Source of the DNA: Paracoccaceae bacterium
GTDB taxonomy: Bacteria > Pseudomonadota > Alphaproteobacteria > Rhodobacterales > Rhodobacteraceae
Length of the DNA: 64,000 bases
Direction: 5' to 3'
Assembly: GCA_026989055.1 (NCBI GenBank)
Contig: JALSKC010000026.1
Location: 1-64,000, forward strand
Part shown: positions 1-7,148 of the stretch, piece by piece
Position numbering within the stretch: the stretch's first letter is position 1
Layout: each line of letters begins with the position of its first letter
The notes under the pieces: model-generated
Told to the model about the DNA's origin: nothing
Databases searched by the model: none
The model's input: the letters and a program-made list of their open reading frames with translations, nothing else
Program-made: the position numbers and the translations under genes

Positions 1-64
1 GCAGCGCCTCAAGCGCAACCTTCGCCTTGAACCGATCCGTGAACTTCCGTCGGCGTTTCGTCAT
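1..64 (-). CDS. IS3-family transposase OrfA, N-terminus only
   Basis: Twenty-one codons are visible on the minus strand from ATG at 64. The product starts MTKRRRKFTDRFKAKVALEA, which is the typical basic N-terminus of IS3-family OrfA, the small helix-turn-helix protein that joins OrfB by programmed frameshifting to make the active transposase. A GAGGGA ribosome-binding site lies about 6 nt upstream of the ATG. The gene is cut by the window edge, so it cannot be judged intact or broken. Family assignment rests on this short but characteristic stretch. Confidence 0.7.
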   Translation of the reverse strand, partial: MTKRRRKFTDRFKAKVALEAL

Positions 65-148
65 CTCGTATCCCTCTCGATGCTGCGGGATACACCTTGG
101 CGCGCCGTCCGGTTTTCCGGGAGCACTCCAATTTCCGGAAGTCGGACA
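1..148 (-). mobile_element. End of an IS3-family insertion sequence (partial)
   Basis: The window opens inside an IS3-family element, of which only the 5' end is present. The support is the transposase OrfA start at 62-64 and the stretch upstream of it. The outer boundary is inferred: read on the minus strand, a TG-starting stretch (tgtccgacttccggaaatt) begins near 148 and resembles an IS3-type terminus. No target-site duplication can be tested because the other end lies outside the window. Confidence 0.5.
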
Positions 149-330
149 CCCCCGCCAGGAGTCCAGCCCCGGGGGCATGGCCTGTGTTGATCGGGGCTCA
201 TCAGAAGGAAACATCACGGGAACAGACGGCCAGGGAAACGGACAGCCAGAGCGTGCCCGTTCATTCCCGTTCACGCGAAACGCGCCGATGCCCTGTTTTC
301 GCATGTCCGGGAAGCGCAGGGCCGGTTCCA

Positions 331-370
331 CTCTCGAGAGCGTCCACTCTTGAGAGAAACACCTCAAGAG
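331..370 (-). terminator. Inverted repeats downstream of the UbiA-family gene
   Basis: An 8-bp perfect inverted repeat, CTCTTGAG at 347-354 and CTCAAGAG at 363-370, sits 7 bp beyond the stop codon of the minus-strand prenyltransferase gene. A separate 10-bp palindrome, CTCTCGAGAG, lies at 331-340. The arrangement suits transcription termination for the minus strand, but there is no long T run, so the function is inferred. Nothing else is recognised between 149 and 377. Confidence 0.35.
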
Positions 371-377
371 AAACGCC

Positions 378-1841
378 TCAGGGGCCGCCGGCCTGCCCCG
401 CCAGCCCGGCAAACCACTCCTGCCACAGCCCGGCGGCATAGAACATCATCGAAAGCGTCAGGAGCAGCAGCCCGATCCCGCGCTTGTCGCGCATCGCGAA
501 CACGATCGGGTCGTAATCCTGCCGGCCGAAATAGCCCAGCCGCAGCATCCGCAACAGCCACATCGCCAGAGGGATCATCGCCACCCACAGGATCCAGCGC
601 GTCGGGTAGAGCATCTCGGCCTGGGGCGAGAACGTATAGAGGAAGAAGATCACCAGCGCCCCGGCCATCCCCAGCGCCGCCACATTGCGCAGGTCGGCGC
701 GGTCGGAACGGGCATAGCCGCGCCCCGGAAGGCGCTCCTGCGATGACGCCAGGGTAAGCTCGGTCAGCCGTTTCACGCAGCCCAGCGTGATGAAGACCGG
801 AAAGACGAAGATCAGCATGTAGATGGACACCTCCACCCGCCCCGCTGCCGCCCCGGCGACCACGCGCAGCGTATAAAGCGTGGCCAGAGTCGCGATGTCG
901 ATCCAGCGCATCCGCTTGAGCCGCAGCGAATAGGCCAGCGACAGCAGCACATAGCCCAGGATCACCACCAGAAAGGCCGGCCCCAGGAGCAGGGCGATCC
1001 CCAGCGCCGCCAGCGCCAGCACCGCGAAGGCCGCCATCCCCACCCGGATCGGCACCGCTCCGCTGGCGAAGGGGCGCCGATGCTTCTTCGCATGCAGCCG
1101 GTCGGCCTCCAGGTCGAGCAGGTCGTTCACGATGTAGATGGCCGAGGCGGCGGCGGAAAAGGCCACCACGCCCAGCAGTACGAGCCACAGCGTTTCCAGC
1201 CGGAAATCATGCGCCGCCAGCATCGGCAGCAGCAGCAGGACATTCTTCACCCACTGGTGCGGGCGCAGGGCGCGCAGCAGGTCGCGCCAGGCCCAGCCGC
1301 CGGGGATCTCGACGACCTCTCCTTCATGCCCGGCCAGCGCACGCCGGAGCGCCGCACCGCCCCCCGCAACGATGGCCCGATCCGCATGGCGCCAGACGGC
1401 GAGATCGGCCCGCTCGTTGCCCGCATAGTCGAACCCCTTCTCGCCGAAGGCCTCCACCAGCGCGCGGGCCTTTTCCTCCCCCTTCAGGTTCCGCGTGCCG
1501 TCGGAGGCGAAGACGCGCTCCGAAAGCCCGTGCCCGGCGGCCAGGCGCGCTACCAGATCCCGCTCCGCAGCCGAAGCCAGGATCACCTCGCGCCCCTCCG
1601 CCCGCGCGGTCGCGGCCAGATCGCGCAGAGGCGGCGCCACCGGCAGCAGATCGGTCCGCAGCTCCGCCAGCCCGGCCAGCTCCCGCTTCAGCCGGGCCGG
1701 CGCGCGCAGATGCCGCAGGCAGAGCGCAATCGTGCGCCGCGGCGCCTTTCCCAGGGCAGCCCAGAAGCACTCGTAGAGGAGGTCCGTGTTCAGGAAGGTC
1801 CCGTCCACGTCGAGCACCAGGGGCTTTCCGTCAGTTGCCAT
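378..1841 (-). CDS. HAD-UbiA fusion: UbiA-family prenyltransferase with N-terminal HAD phosphatase-like domain
   Basis: A 487-residue two-domain protein. Residues 1-185 look like a haloacid-dehalogenase domain, with the nucleophile motif DVDGT at 11-15. Residues from about 185 to the end form a polytopic UbiA-family domain with the prenyl-diphosphate/Mg motif NDLLDLEAD at 239-247, followed by a conserved HRRPFASG stretch. This architecture is seen in proteins related to decaprenyl-phosphate phosphoribosyltransferase. The likely reaction is transfer of a polyprenyl group, or of a phosphoribosyl group onto a polyprenyl phosphate, at the inner membrane. I chose the ATG at 1841 because GGGAGG precedes it by about 6 nt; the frame stays open upstream to 2231, but that stretch has no family resemblance. 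The actual substrate is not determined by the sequence. Confidence 0.8.
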   Translation of the reverse strand: MATDGKPLVLDVDGTFLNTDLLYECFWAALGKAPRRTIALCLRHLRAPARLKRELAGLAELRTDLLPVAPPLRDLAATARAEGREVILASAAERDLVARLAAGHGLSERVFASDGTRNLKGEEKARALVEAFGEKGFDYAGNERADLAVWRHADRAIVAGGGAALRRALAGHEGEVVEIPGGWAWRDLLRALRPHQWVKNVLLLLPMLAAHDFRLETLWLVLLGVVAFSAAASAIYIVNDLLDLEADRLHAKKHRRPFASGAVPIRVGMAAFAVLALAALGIALLLGPAFLVVILGYVLLSLAYSLRLKRMRWIDIATLATLYTLRVVAGAAAGRVEVSIYMLIFVFPVFITLGCVKRLTELTLASSQERLPGRGYARSDRADLRNVAALGMAGALVIFFLYTFSPQAEMLYPTRWILWVAMIPLAMWLLRMLRLGYFGRQDYDPIVFAMRDKRGIGLLLLTLSMMFYAAGLWQEWFAGLAGQAGGP

Positions 1842-2501
1842 CGCACGCCTCCCGAACGACACATACGCACCTGCCGGCACCGGCGCCGGCGAGATCACAG
1901 ACAGCCCGCGCGCCACCTGCCGGGCGGCCGCCTCCCCGGGCACGCAGACTTCCGGGCACGCAGGCGCGGCTTCCAGCGGATGCCGGCGCGCCGCCCCCTG
2001 CGCCCCTCCAGCAGAAGGAAGGCGCCGGAAAGTGCGGGCGCAGGCCCGCGCGCCGGCACTGCCGGGGCCGCCACACCCACCGGGAGACCCGGAAGGGATG
2101 CCGTCGGCCTGCGCTCCATTCCGTCTGCCGCGTTTCCGTCTGCGCGTTCCGCCCGCGCGTGGGGCGTGTTTTCGCAAATATCCCGCCGGCTGGCCAGCGG
2201 TCTGTCGACAATTTCGGGAAAATCGCGCCATCCGCCCGCGGACAGTTACGGATCCGGCACCTTCAACACTCTGCCAGGAAGATATTTTTCCCTTTCTTTA
2301 CAGAAAGATGACTGCATCTTCGCCGATCCCCGCCGGGTTCTGCAAAATTGTACGACTCGCGCCCAACTCTTGCCCCAATCAGCCGGCCTTATGGGGCCAT
2401 ACCAAGACGGCAACTGAACCCTCTGGCGTTCAGGAGCAGCCGCCAAGGTTCTGTGAGAGACTGCGGGAAACCGCACCGCAATGAACGTTCGGAGGGACCA
2501 A
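1842..2501. other. Intergenic region upstream of the tad/flp locus
   Basis: This 660-bp stretch separates the divergent prenyltransferase and pilin genes. The left two thirds are GC-rich with open frames on both strands but no protein resemblance. From about 2270 it becomes more AT-rich, as expected for a promoter and leader of flp. A small hairpin (CTTTCT at 2292-2297, AGAAAG at 2302-2307) lies there. I found no promoter with convincing -35 and -10 boxes. Confidence 0.5.
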
Positions 2502-2693
2502 ATGAAACTGTTCAAGCTCGCGAAAGACTTCAGGCGCGACGAAGACGGCGCCGTGACCGTGGACTGGGTGGTGCTCACCGCCGCCATCGTCGGCCTCGGC
2601 ATCGCCGTGCTGGCCTCGGTGTCCGGCGGCACCACCGGCCTGGCCGACAAGATCAGCTCGAACCTGGCCGCCCAGACCATCGTGACCTACTGA
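2502..2693 (+). CDS. flp: Flp-family type IVb prepilin, copy 1
   Basis: A 63-residue precursor of the small pilin that polymerises into Tad pili. A basic leader (residues 1-16) precedes the prepilin peptidase site G16/A17, then a hydrophobic segment TVDWVVLTAAIVGLGIAV and a short tail ending TIVTY. The mature +5/+6 positions are Asp-Trp (D21-W22) where classical Flp pilins have Glu-Tyr. I prefer the ATG at 2502 because GGAGGG lies 5 nt upstream and the length equals that of copy 2; an in-frame ATG at 2481 lacks this. From 2534 to the stop the gene is base-for-base identical to copy 2. It is the first gene of the tad locus; the peptidase likely to cleave it is encoded at 13313. Confidence 0.88.
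   Translation: MKLFKLAKDFRRDEDGAVTVDWVVLTAAIVGLGIAVLASVSGGTTGLADKISSNLAAQTIVTY
2534..2693 (+). repeat. 160-bp perfect direct repeat, unit 1 (within flp copy 1)
   Basis: Every base from 2534 to the stop codon at 2693 matches 2778-2937 (offset 244 bp), including all synonymous positions. The repeat stops exactly at the stop codon, and the leader-encoding 5' ends and the spacers differ. This points to recent gene conversion or duplication. Confidence 0.95.
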
Positions 2694-2745
2694 CACCCCC
2701 CGCCTCAACGGCCCCGCCGTCAGGCAAAACTACCGGAGAAGACAC

Positions 2746-2937
2746 ATGAAACTCATCAACCTCATCAAGACGTTCAAGCGCGACGAAGACGGCGCCGTGA
2801 CCGTGGACTGGGTGGTGCTCACCGCCGCCATCGTCGGCCTCGGCATCGCCGTGCTGGCCTCGGTGTCCGGCGGCACCACCGGCCTGGCCGACAAGATCAG
2901 CTCGAACCTGGCCGCCCAGACCATCGTGACCTACTGA
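2746..2937 (+). CDS. flp: Flp-family type IVb prepilin, copy 2
   Basis: A 63-residue prepilin starting MKLINLIKTFKRDED, preceded by GGAGAAG about 5 nt before the ATG. From residue 11 onward the protein is identical to copy 1, with cleavage expected after G16 and the same Asp-Trp in place of Glu-Tyr. Only the leader peptide differs. It lies 52 bp after copy 1 and is followed by a strong hairpin terminator, so the two identical mature pilins are probably made from one short, abundant transcript. Because the mature sequences are identical, the duplication adds gene dosage rather than a new subunit, unless the leaders are processed differently. Confidence 0.88.
   Translation: MKLINLIKTFKRDEDGAVTVDWVVLTAAIVGLGIAVLASVSGGTTGLADKISSNLAAQTIVTY
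2778..2937 (+). repeat. 160-bp perfect direct repeat, unit 2 (within flp copy 2)
   Basis: Partner of the unit at 2534-2693, identical over all 160 bases and ending at the stop codon of the second pilin gene. Confidence 0.95.
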
Positions 2938-2960
2938 GCGCCGCTCCGCAGGCGACATTC

Positions 2961-2999
2961 ACGGAATGGCCGCGCCCCCCGGGGCGCGGCCGTTTCCGT
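2961..2999 (+). terminator. Strong hairpin terminator after the flp pair
   Basis: An 11-bp GC stem (2968-2978 with 2981-2991) is extended outward by ACGGAA at 2961-2966 pairing with TTCCGT at 2994-2999. Short T-rich sequence follows. It lies 23 bp after the second pilin gene and should limit read-through, so that the pilins are expressed well above the assembly genes. The fold is seen directly; termination is inferred. Confidence 0.65.
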
Positions 3000-3166
3000 C
3001 TTGCGCCCCGGCCGTGCGCACCGGAAACAGGGGCGGCACAGGGCAACATGAAATGCCATGTTTTCCAGTCACTTCGCCCTTATCTCGCCATTTTCCTGCC
3101 GCATCCTTCCGCTAACACGGAACAAATCCCACCCGGCGGGACAACCGAGTAACGGAGATAAATGGT

Positions 3167-3352
3167 ATGCGTGACATCTGCAGGCACTTCACCCGGGAAG
3201 AAGACGGTGCCGTAACGGTTGACTGGGTGGTGCTGACGGCCGCGATCGTCGGCCTCTCGATCGCCGTCATCGCCGCGATCAGCAACGGCGCGCTGGATCA
3301 CGCAAGCGGGCTTGGCGCCCATCTGAGCGCCCAGACGGTGAACACCTACTGA
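3167..3352 (+). CDS. Flp-like type IVb prepilin, divergent third copy
   Basis: A 61-residue prepilin. It keeps the core DGAVTVDWVVLTAAIVGL (cleavage after G14, Asp-Trp at mature +5/+6), but the rest differs from the other two copies: SIAVIAAISNGALDHASGLGAHLSAQTVNTY. ACGGAG precedes the ATG by about 9 nt. The separate position beyond a terminator and the divergent tail suggest a minor or alternative pilin rather than another dose of the major one. It could also be expressed under different conditions. Confidence 0.8.
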   Translation: MRDICRHFTREEDGAVTVDWVVLTAAIVGLSIAVIAAISNGALDHASGLGAHLSAQTVNTY

Positions 3353-3383
3353 TACCTGCTGATACCGGAAACCGACTGATACC
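3349..3383 (+). repeat. Three short direct repeats CTGATACC
   Basis: CTGATACC occurs at 3349-3356, 3359-3366 and 3376-3383, beginning at the stop codon of the third pilin gene. The spacing is irregular (10 and 17 bp). Function unknown; it may be slippage debris. Confidence 0.5.
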
Positions 3384-3612
3384 GCACGCCCGGGCCGCGG
3401 CGGGGCGGCCGCTCCCCGCGATGCGCCGCCTGCCCGCATGTTTCCGGATCCGCTATCGCCCATCGTTTCCATTCGCGTCAAAATCCACCGGCCGGACACG
3501 CTTTATCCAATGTTCTGCCGCATTTCCCCGATAACGTCTTCCCGGTGAAATGCCGTTCCGGATCTGGCGCCACGGGGGGGCTGAACGGTGTGACGGCAGA
3601 GAGGACAGAGCA

Positions 3613-4479
3613 ATGCGTATTGTATTCGGACTTGTCTTGCTGATCGGCATGGGGCTGGCTGGTTTCGCCGTCTACATGGCCCGGGACTATATCAGCGAAT
3701 ACCAGGCCGCCCTGGCCCGCGAGCGCGAAGCGAATTCGCGCATGGTTCAGACCGCCGAGGTCTTCGTCGCGAACCGGCAGCTGCGCTACGGCGAAAGGCT
3801 GAAACCCGAGGACGTGCGGATGGTCCGCTGGCCGGTGGACGCCATTCCCCAGGGCGTATTCAACAGCCAGGAGGCCCTGTTCCCGAAAGGGCCGGACGAG
3901 CTGCGCACCGTGATCCGCGCCATGGAAAAGGACGAAGCCATACTGGCGGTCAAGGTGACCGGCCCGGGCGAGGATGCGGGCGTTTCGTCCCGGCTCGGCA
4001 AGGGGATGCGCGCCTTTGCCATCAGGGTTGACGTGGCTTCCGGCGTGTCCGGCTTCCTGCGCCCCGGAGACCGGGTCGATGTCTACTGGACCGGGCGCAA
4101 CTTCGCCGACGATTCCAACCGGCGCGGCGCCGAAATCACCAAGCTGATCGAGAGCGGCATCAAGCTGCTGGCCATCGACCAGATCGCCGACGAGGACCGC
4201 AACACCGCGATAATCGCACGCACCGTGACCGTCGAGGCCACCCCGCTCCAGGTCGCCGCGCTGGCCCAGGCGCAGGCCACCGGCCGGCTGTCGCTGGCGC
4301 TGCTGGGCGCCGAGGATCCGGGACAGACGGACTCGGTCGAATACGACGGCCGCGACCTGCTCGGGATCGAGGAACGGCAGGTCGTCCAGGTCGAGCCGGA
4401 GCGGGTCTGCACGATCCGTACCAGACGCGGAGCCGAGATCATCGAAACCCCGATTCCCTGCGCCGACGCCGCCCGCTAG
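3613..4479 (+). CDS. cpaB: Flp pilus assembly protein CpaB/RcpC
   Basis: A 288-residue protein with one N-terminal membrane segment (about residues 5-23) and an otherwise periplasmic chain. It carries the SAF-type region (VFVANRQLRYGERLKPEDVRMVRWP) typical of CpaB/RcpC and a central stretch with SGVSGFLRPGDRVDVYW that is characteristic of the family. CpaB acts in the periplasm with the secretin during Tad pilus assembly; how it does so is not settled. I chose the ATG at 3613, with GAGAGGAC upstream, because it places the membrane segment at the N-terminus; an earlier ATG at 3550 would add 21 polar residues. It is separated from cpaC by a hairpin-bearing gap, so it may not be strictly co-transcribed with it. 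Confidence 0.9.
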   Translation: MRIVFGLVLLIGMGLAGFAVYMARDYISEYQAALAREREANSRMVQTAEVFVANRQLRYGERLKPEDVRMVRWPVDAIPQGVFNSQEALFPKGPDELRTVIRAMEKDEAILAVKVTGPGEDAGVSSRLGKGMRAFAIRVDVASGVSGFLRPGDRVDVYWTGRNFADDSNRRGAEITKLIESGIKLLAIDQIADEDRNTAIIARTVTVEATPLQVAALAQAQATGRLSLALLGAEDPGQTDSVEYDGRDLLGIEERQVVQVEPERVCTIRTRRGAEIIETPIPCADAAR

Positions 4480-4834
4480 GAGCCCAGCCAGGCGCGCCAG
4501 GATGCGGGAACGCCGAAAAGGAGAGGGGCGCCGGGCGGACACCCGCCACGCCCCTCTCCCCTCCCCCCGCACATGCGGCAGCTGCATGCGGCGGGTGAGG
4601 GAACACGCCGGCAGGCCGGCACCCTTCCGCGGATTCGCCCGATCGCCCTTCCCGAAAGGCCGTCCTTCGGCATGAATCCGCCACCGCCGCGGCCCGGGTG
4701 TTGCGACTTGTCCACATAAGCGCCGCTGCTCAGACAATTGATTCTTGCAATAAAACGGGCTTTGCCGCATGGTGGCCGGAAAATGGGCGATTTCGAAGAC
4801 CCGTAACGAGGCGTGATCGGAGAGGCAGGTCACC
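4480..4834 (+). other. Intergenic region between cpaB and cpaC
   Basis: A 355-bp gap without a recognisable gene. It contains a strong hairpin at 4520-4559. A more AT-rich stretch around 4725-4765 (ending ttgattcttgcaataaaacg) is the likeliest place for a cpaC promoter, but I cannot define the boxes confidently. Confidence 0.45.
4520..4559 (+). terminator. Hairpin after cpaB
   Basis: GGAGAGGGGCG (4520-4530) pairs perfectly with CGCCCCTCTCC (4549-4559), an 11-bp stem with further pairing possible inside. There is no T run. It may terminate or attenuate transcription from cpaB, or stabilise the 3' end of its mRNA. Confidence 0.45.
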
Positions 4835-6250
4835 ATGAAAATCGGAAGTTTCCTGAAGGCCGCGCTGGTCGGCTTTTCCCTTTCCGTTGCCACCATGACG
4901 GGCGCGGCAACGGCAGAACCGCTCAAGGTCATGCAGGGCACGGCGGCAAGCGCGCTCAACGTGATCATGAACCGCGCGGTCGTGGTCGAATCCGAGCAGC
5001 CCTTCGCGGAGGTCTCGATCGCCAACCCCGAGATCGCCGACATCTCCACCCTGTCGGAGCGCACGCTCTATGTTCTCGGCAAGACGCCCGGGCGCACCAC
5101 GCTGACCCTGCTGGGCCCCGACGCGCGGCTGATCACCAATGTGGAAGTCCGCGTGACCCCGGATGTGGACGAGTTCAAGGAACGGCTGCGCCAGATCCTG
5201 CCGGGCGAGCAGATCGAGGTGCGCACCGCCAATGACGGCATCGTGCTGTCCGGCGTCGTTTCCAGCATCGCCAAGCTGGACCGGGCGCTCGACCTGGCCA
5301 ACCGCTACGCCCCCGAGCGGGTCTCGAACCTGCTGATGGTGGGCGGCACCCAGCAGGTGATGCTGAAGGTCCGCTTCGCAGAGATGCAGCGCTCGGTGCG
5401 CAAGAACCTGTCCGCCAGCCTGGCCCTCGGCAACGGGAACACCGCCGCCGGCAGCGGCTCCCTGGTGGGCGGCCCGGTCGCCTCGCTCTTCGACGGCGAC
5501 CCGACAACCAACCCGGCGGGCACCGTCGAATCCACCGGGCGCTACCTGTTCGGCTTCACCGCCGGCGGCCTGCAGCTGGCCATCGGCCTCGAAGCCCTCG
5601 AAAGCAAGGGGCTCGTGCGCACCCTCGCAGAACCGAACCTGACCGCGCTCTCGGGCCAGGCGGCGACCTTCCTGGCCGGCGGCGAATACCCGGTGCCGAT
5701 CGTCGATGATCAGGGCCGCGTGAATGTGGACTACAAGCCGTTCGGCGTCGAGCTTCTGTTCACGCCGCGGGTCGTTGACGGCGATGTCATCAACCTGCAG
5801 ATCACCGCCGCCGTTTCCGGCGTAGATCCCACCAACACCTTCCAGGCGAACGGTTTTTCCATCAACGCCTTCCGCCGGCGCGAGGCCTCGACCGTGGTCG
5901 AGATGCGCGATGGCGAAAGCTTCGTGATCGCCGGCCTCCTGGAGGACGACTTCAAGGACCTGAACGGCCAGGTGCCCTGGCTGGGCGACATCCCGGTTCT
6001 GGGCGCGCTGTTCCGCAGCGCCGACTACGAGCGCAACCAGTCGGAGCTGGTGATCATCGTCACCCCGCATCTGGTCACCCCGACCCGCGGCGAAGCCCTT
6101 GCCCTGCCCACCGACCGGGTCAGGCCGCCGACGGAAGCCGAGCTGTTCCTGTTCGGCAAGACCGCCAGTGCGAACCGCCCGAAAAGCGGCGCCGCCTCCG
6201 AAGTCGCCAAGCAGGACTTCGGCGGCTCCTACGGCTACGTGATGGAGTGA
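4835..6250 (+). CDS. cpaC: Tad/Flp outer-membrane secretin CpaC/RcpA
   Basis: A 471-residue secretin that forms the outer-membrane channel for the Flp pilus. A signal peptide (about 1-27, ending TGAATAEP) is followed by an N-terminal periplasmic domain, a BON-like region around 100-150, and the C-terminal secretin domain. The family signature is visible near 385-400 (VPWLGDIPVLGALFRS). Length and layout agree with CpaC. The stop codon shares a base with an ATG of the next gene (TGATG), so translation of the following lipoprotein is probably coupled. GGCAGG lies near the ATG. A proline- and alanine-rich C-terminal tail follows the secretin domain. Confidence 0.93.
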   Translation: MKIGSFLKAALVGFSLSVATMTGAATAEPLKVMQGTAASALNVIMNRAVVVESEQPFAEVSIANPEIADISTLSERTLYVLGKTPGRTTLTLLGPDARLITNVEVRVTPDVDEFKERLRQILPGEQIEVRTANDGIVLSGVVSSIAKLDRALDLANRYAPERVSNLLMVGGTQQVMLKVRFAEMQRSVRKNLSASLALGNGNTAAGSGSLVGGPVASLFDGDPTTNPAGTVESTGRYLFGFTAGGLQLAIGLEALESKGLVRTLAEPNLTALSGQAATFLAGGEYPVPIVDDQGRVNVDYKPFGVELLFTPRVVDGDVINLQITAAVSGVDPTNTFQANGFSINAFRRREASTVVEMRDGESFVIAGLLEDDFKDLNGQVPWLGDIPVLGALFRSADYERNQSELVIIVTPHLVTPTRGEALALPTDRVRPPTEAELFLFGKTASANRPKSGAASEVAKQDFGGSYGYVME

Positions 6251-6255
6251 TGAAC

Positions 6256-6921
6256 ATGGCTGGGCAAACGAAAGCGGCTCTTGCGGCGGCAGGATTCGTG
6301 GCGCTGAGCGCCTGCACGGGCAGCGGCCCCTTCGGCGACGGCACCCCGTTCGACAGCTGGACGCAGGAGGCCGGGGCCTTCATCGACGAGGGGCAGTTCG
6401 GCAATCCGACCATGAACAACACGCTGGTGCAGACCGGCAAGAAGAGCTTCATCATCAACCTCAACAACAGATTCGCCGCCGAAGTGCCCACCACGGTCAA
6501 CTTCGCCTTCGACAGCGCCCTGCTCGATGGCGAGGCCCGGGCGATCCTGCGCCGGCAGGCCGACTGGATCAGGCAGTTCCCCGAAGTGCGCTTCCGTGTC
6601 TACGGGCATACCGATCTCGTCGGGACCGAAGCCTACAACAGGCGCCTCGGCATGCGCCGGGCCCGAGCGGTGGTAAACTACCTGGTCGGCCAGGGGATCG
6701 ACCGCTCCCGTCTCGAAGCGGTTGTTTCCCTGGGCGAAACGCAGCCGCTCATCGTCACCCAGAACCGCGAGCGGCGGAACCGGCGCACAGTGACCGAGGT
6801 CTCCGGGCTGGTGCGCAAGCACCCGGCCCTGCTGAACGGCAAGTATGGCGAGCTTCTCTTCCGCGAATACGTGGCCAGCGCCACCGAGCGGCCGACCACC
6901 GATACCGGCGATCTGGAGTGA
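6256..6921 (+). CDS. OmpA-family lipoprotein of the tad locus
   Basis: A 221-residue lipoprotein. The signal peptide ends in the lipobox LSAC, with the acylated Cys at residue 20. A C-terminal OmpA-type peptidoglycan-binding domain (about 70-185) contains VNFAFDSALLDGEAR and VYGHTDLVGTEAYNRRLGMRRARAV. It follows cpaC directly, where many tad loci encode the pilotin-like lipoprotein CpaD. I infer that it anchors or stabilises the secretin at the cell wall. The start is ambiguous: an ATG at 6250 overlaps the cpaC stop, but the ATG at 6256 has better spacing (8 nt) from GGAG at 6244-6247 and gives a 20-residue lipoprotein signal. Confidence 0.85.
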   Translation: MAGQTKAALAAAGFVALSACTGSGPFGDGTPFDSWTQEAGAFIDEGQFGNPTMNNTLVQTGKKSFIINLNNRFAAEVPTTVNFAFDSALLDGEARAILRRQADWIRQFPEVRFRVYGHTDLVGTEAYNRRLGMRRARAVVNYLVGQGIDRSRLEAVVSLGETQPLIVTQNRERRNRRTVTEVSGLVRKHPALLNGKYGELLFREYVASATERPTTDTGDLE

Positions 6922-6929
6922 CGGGCCTG

Positions 6930-6965
6930 CCCCCGGGAGCGCGCCTGCGCGCCCCGACCCGGGGG
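6930..6965 (+). terminator. Hairpin between the OmpA lipoprotein gene and cpaE
   Basis: CCCCCGGG (6930-6937) pairs with CCCGGGGG (6958-6965), with an inner stem GCGCG/CGCGC (6939-6943 with 6948-6952). An AT-rich stretch follows (6975-7030), possibly a cpaE promoter; a weak candidate is TTGGCC at 6999 with TATTCG at 7021, spacer 16. This suggests that cpaE onward can be transcribed separately. Confidence 0.45.
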
Positions 6966-7148
6966 AGCATCGTTCAAAAAACCGAATTAATACGGCTTTT
7001 GGCCCCAATATTGCCCAGATTATTCGACAGCTTCGCCCCCAGGAGCCGTGCGTCGTTTCGAGTCGCACGCGGCACCTGGCGGTGGGATCCGAATTGAGTG
7101 CGGCACTCCTTCCTGCCTGCGGTGCCGGAAAGTGGAAGGACTGAAGCA

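Noticed and set aside
1842-2231. Upstream extension of the HAD-UbiA frame and overlapping short frames
   Set aside because: The ribosome-binding site and HAD motif place the start at 1841; the upstream part is low-complexity and has no homology.
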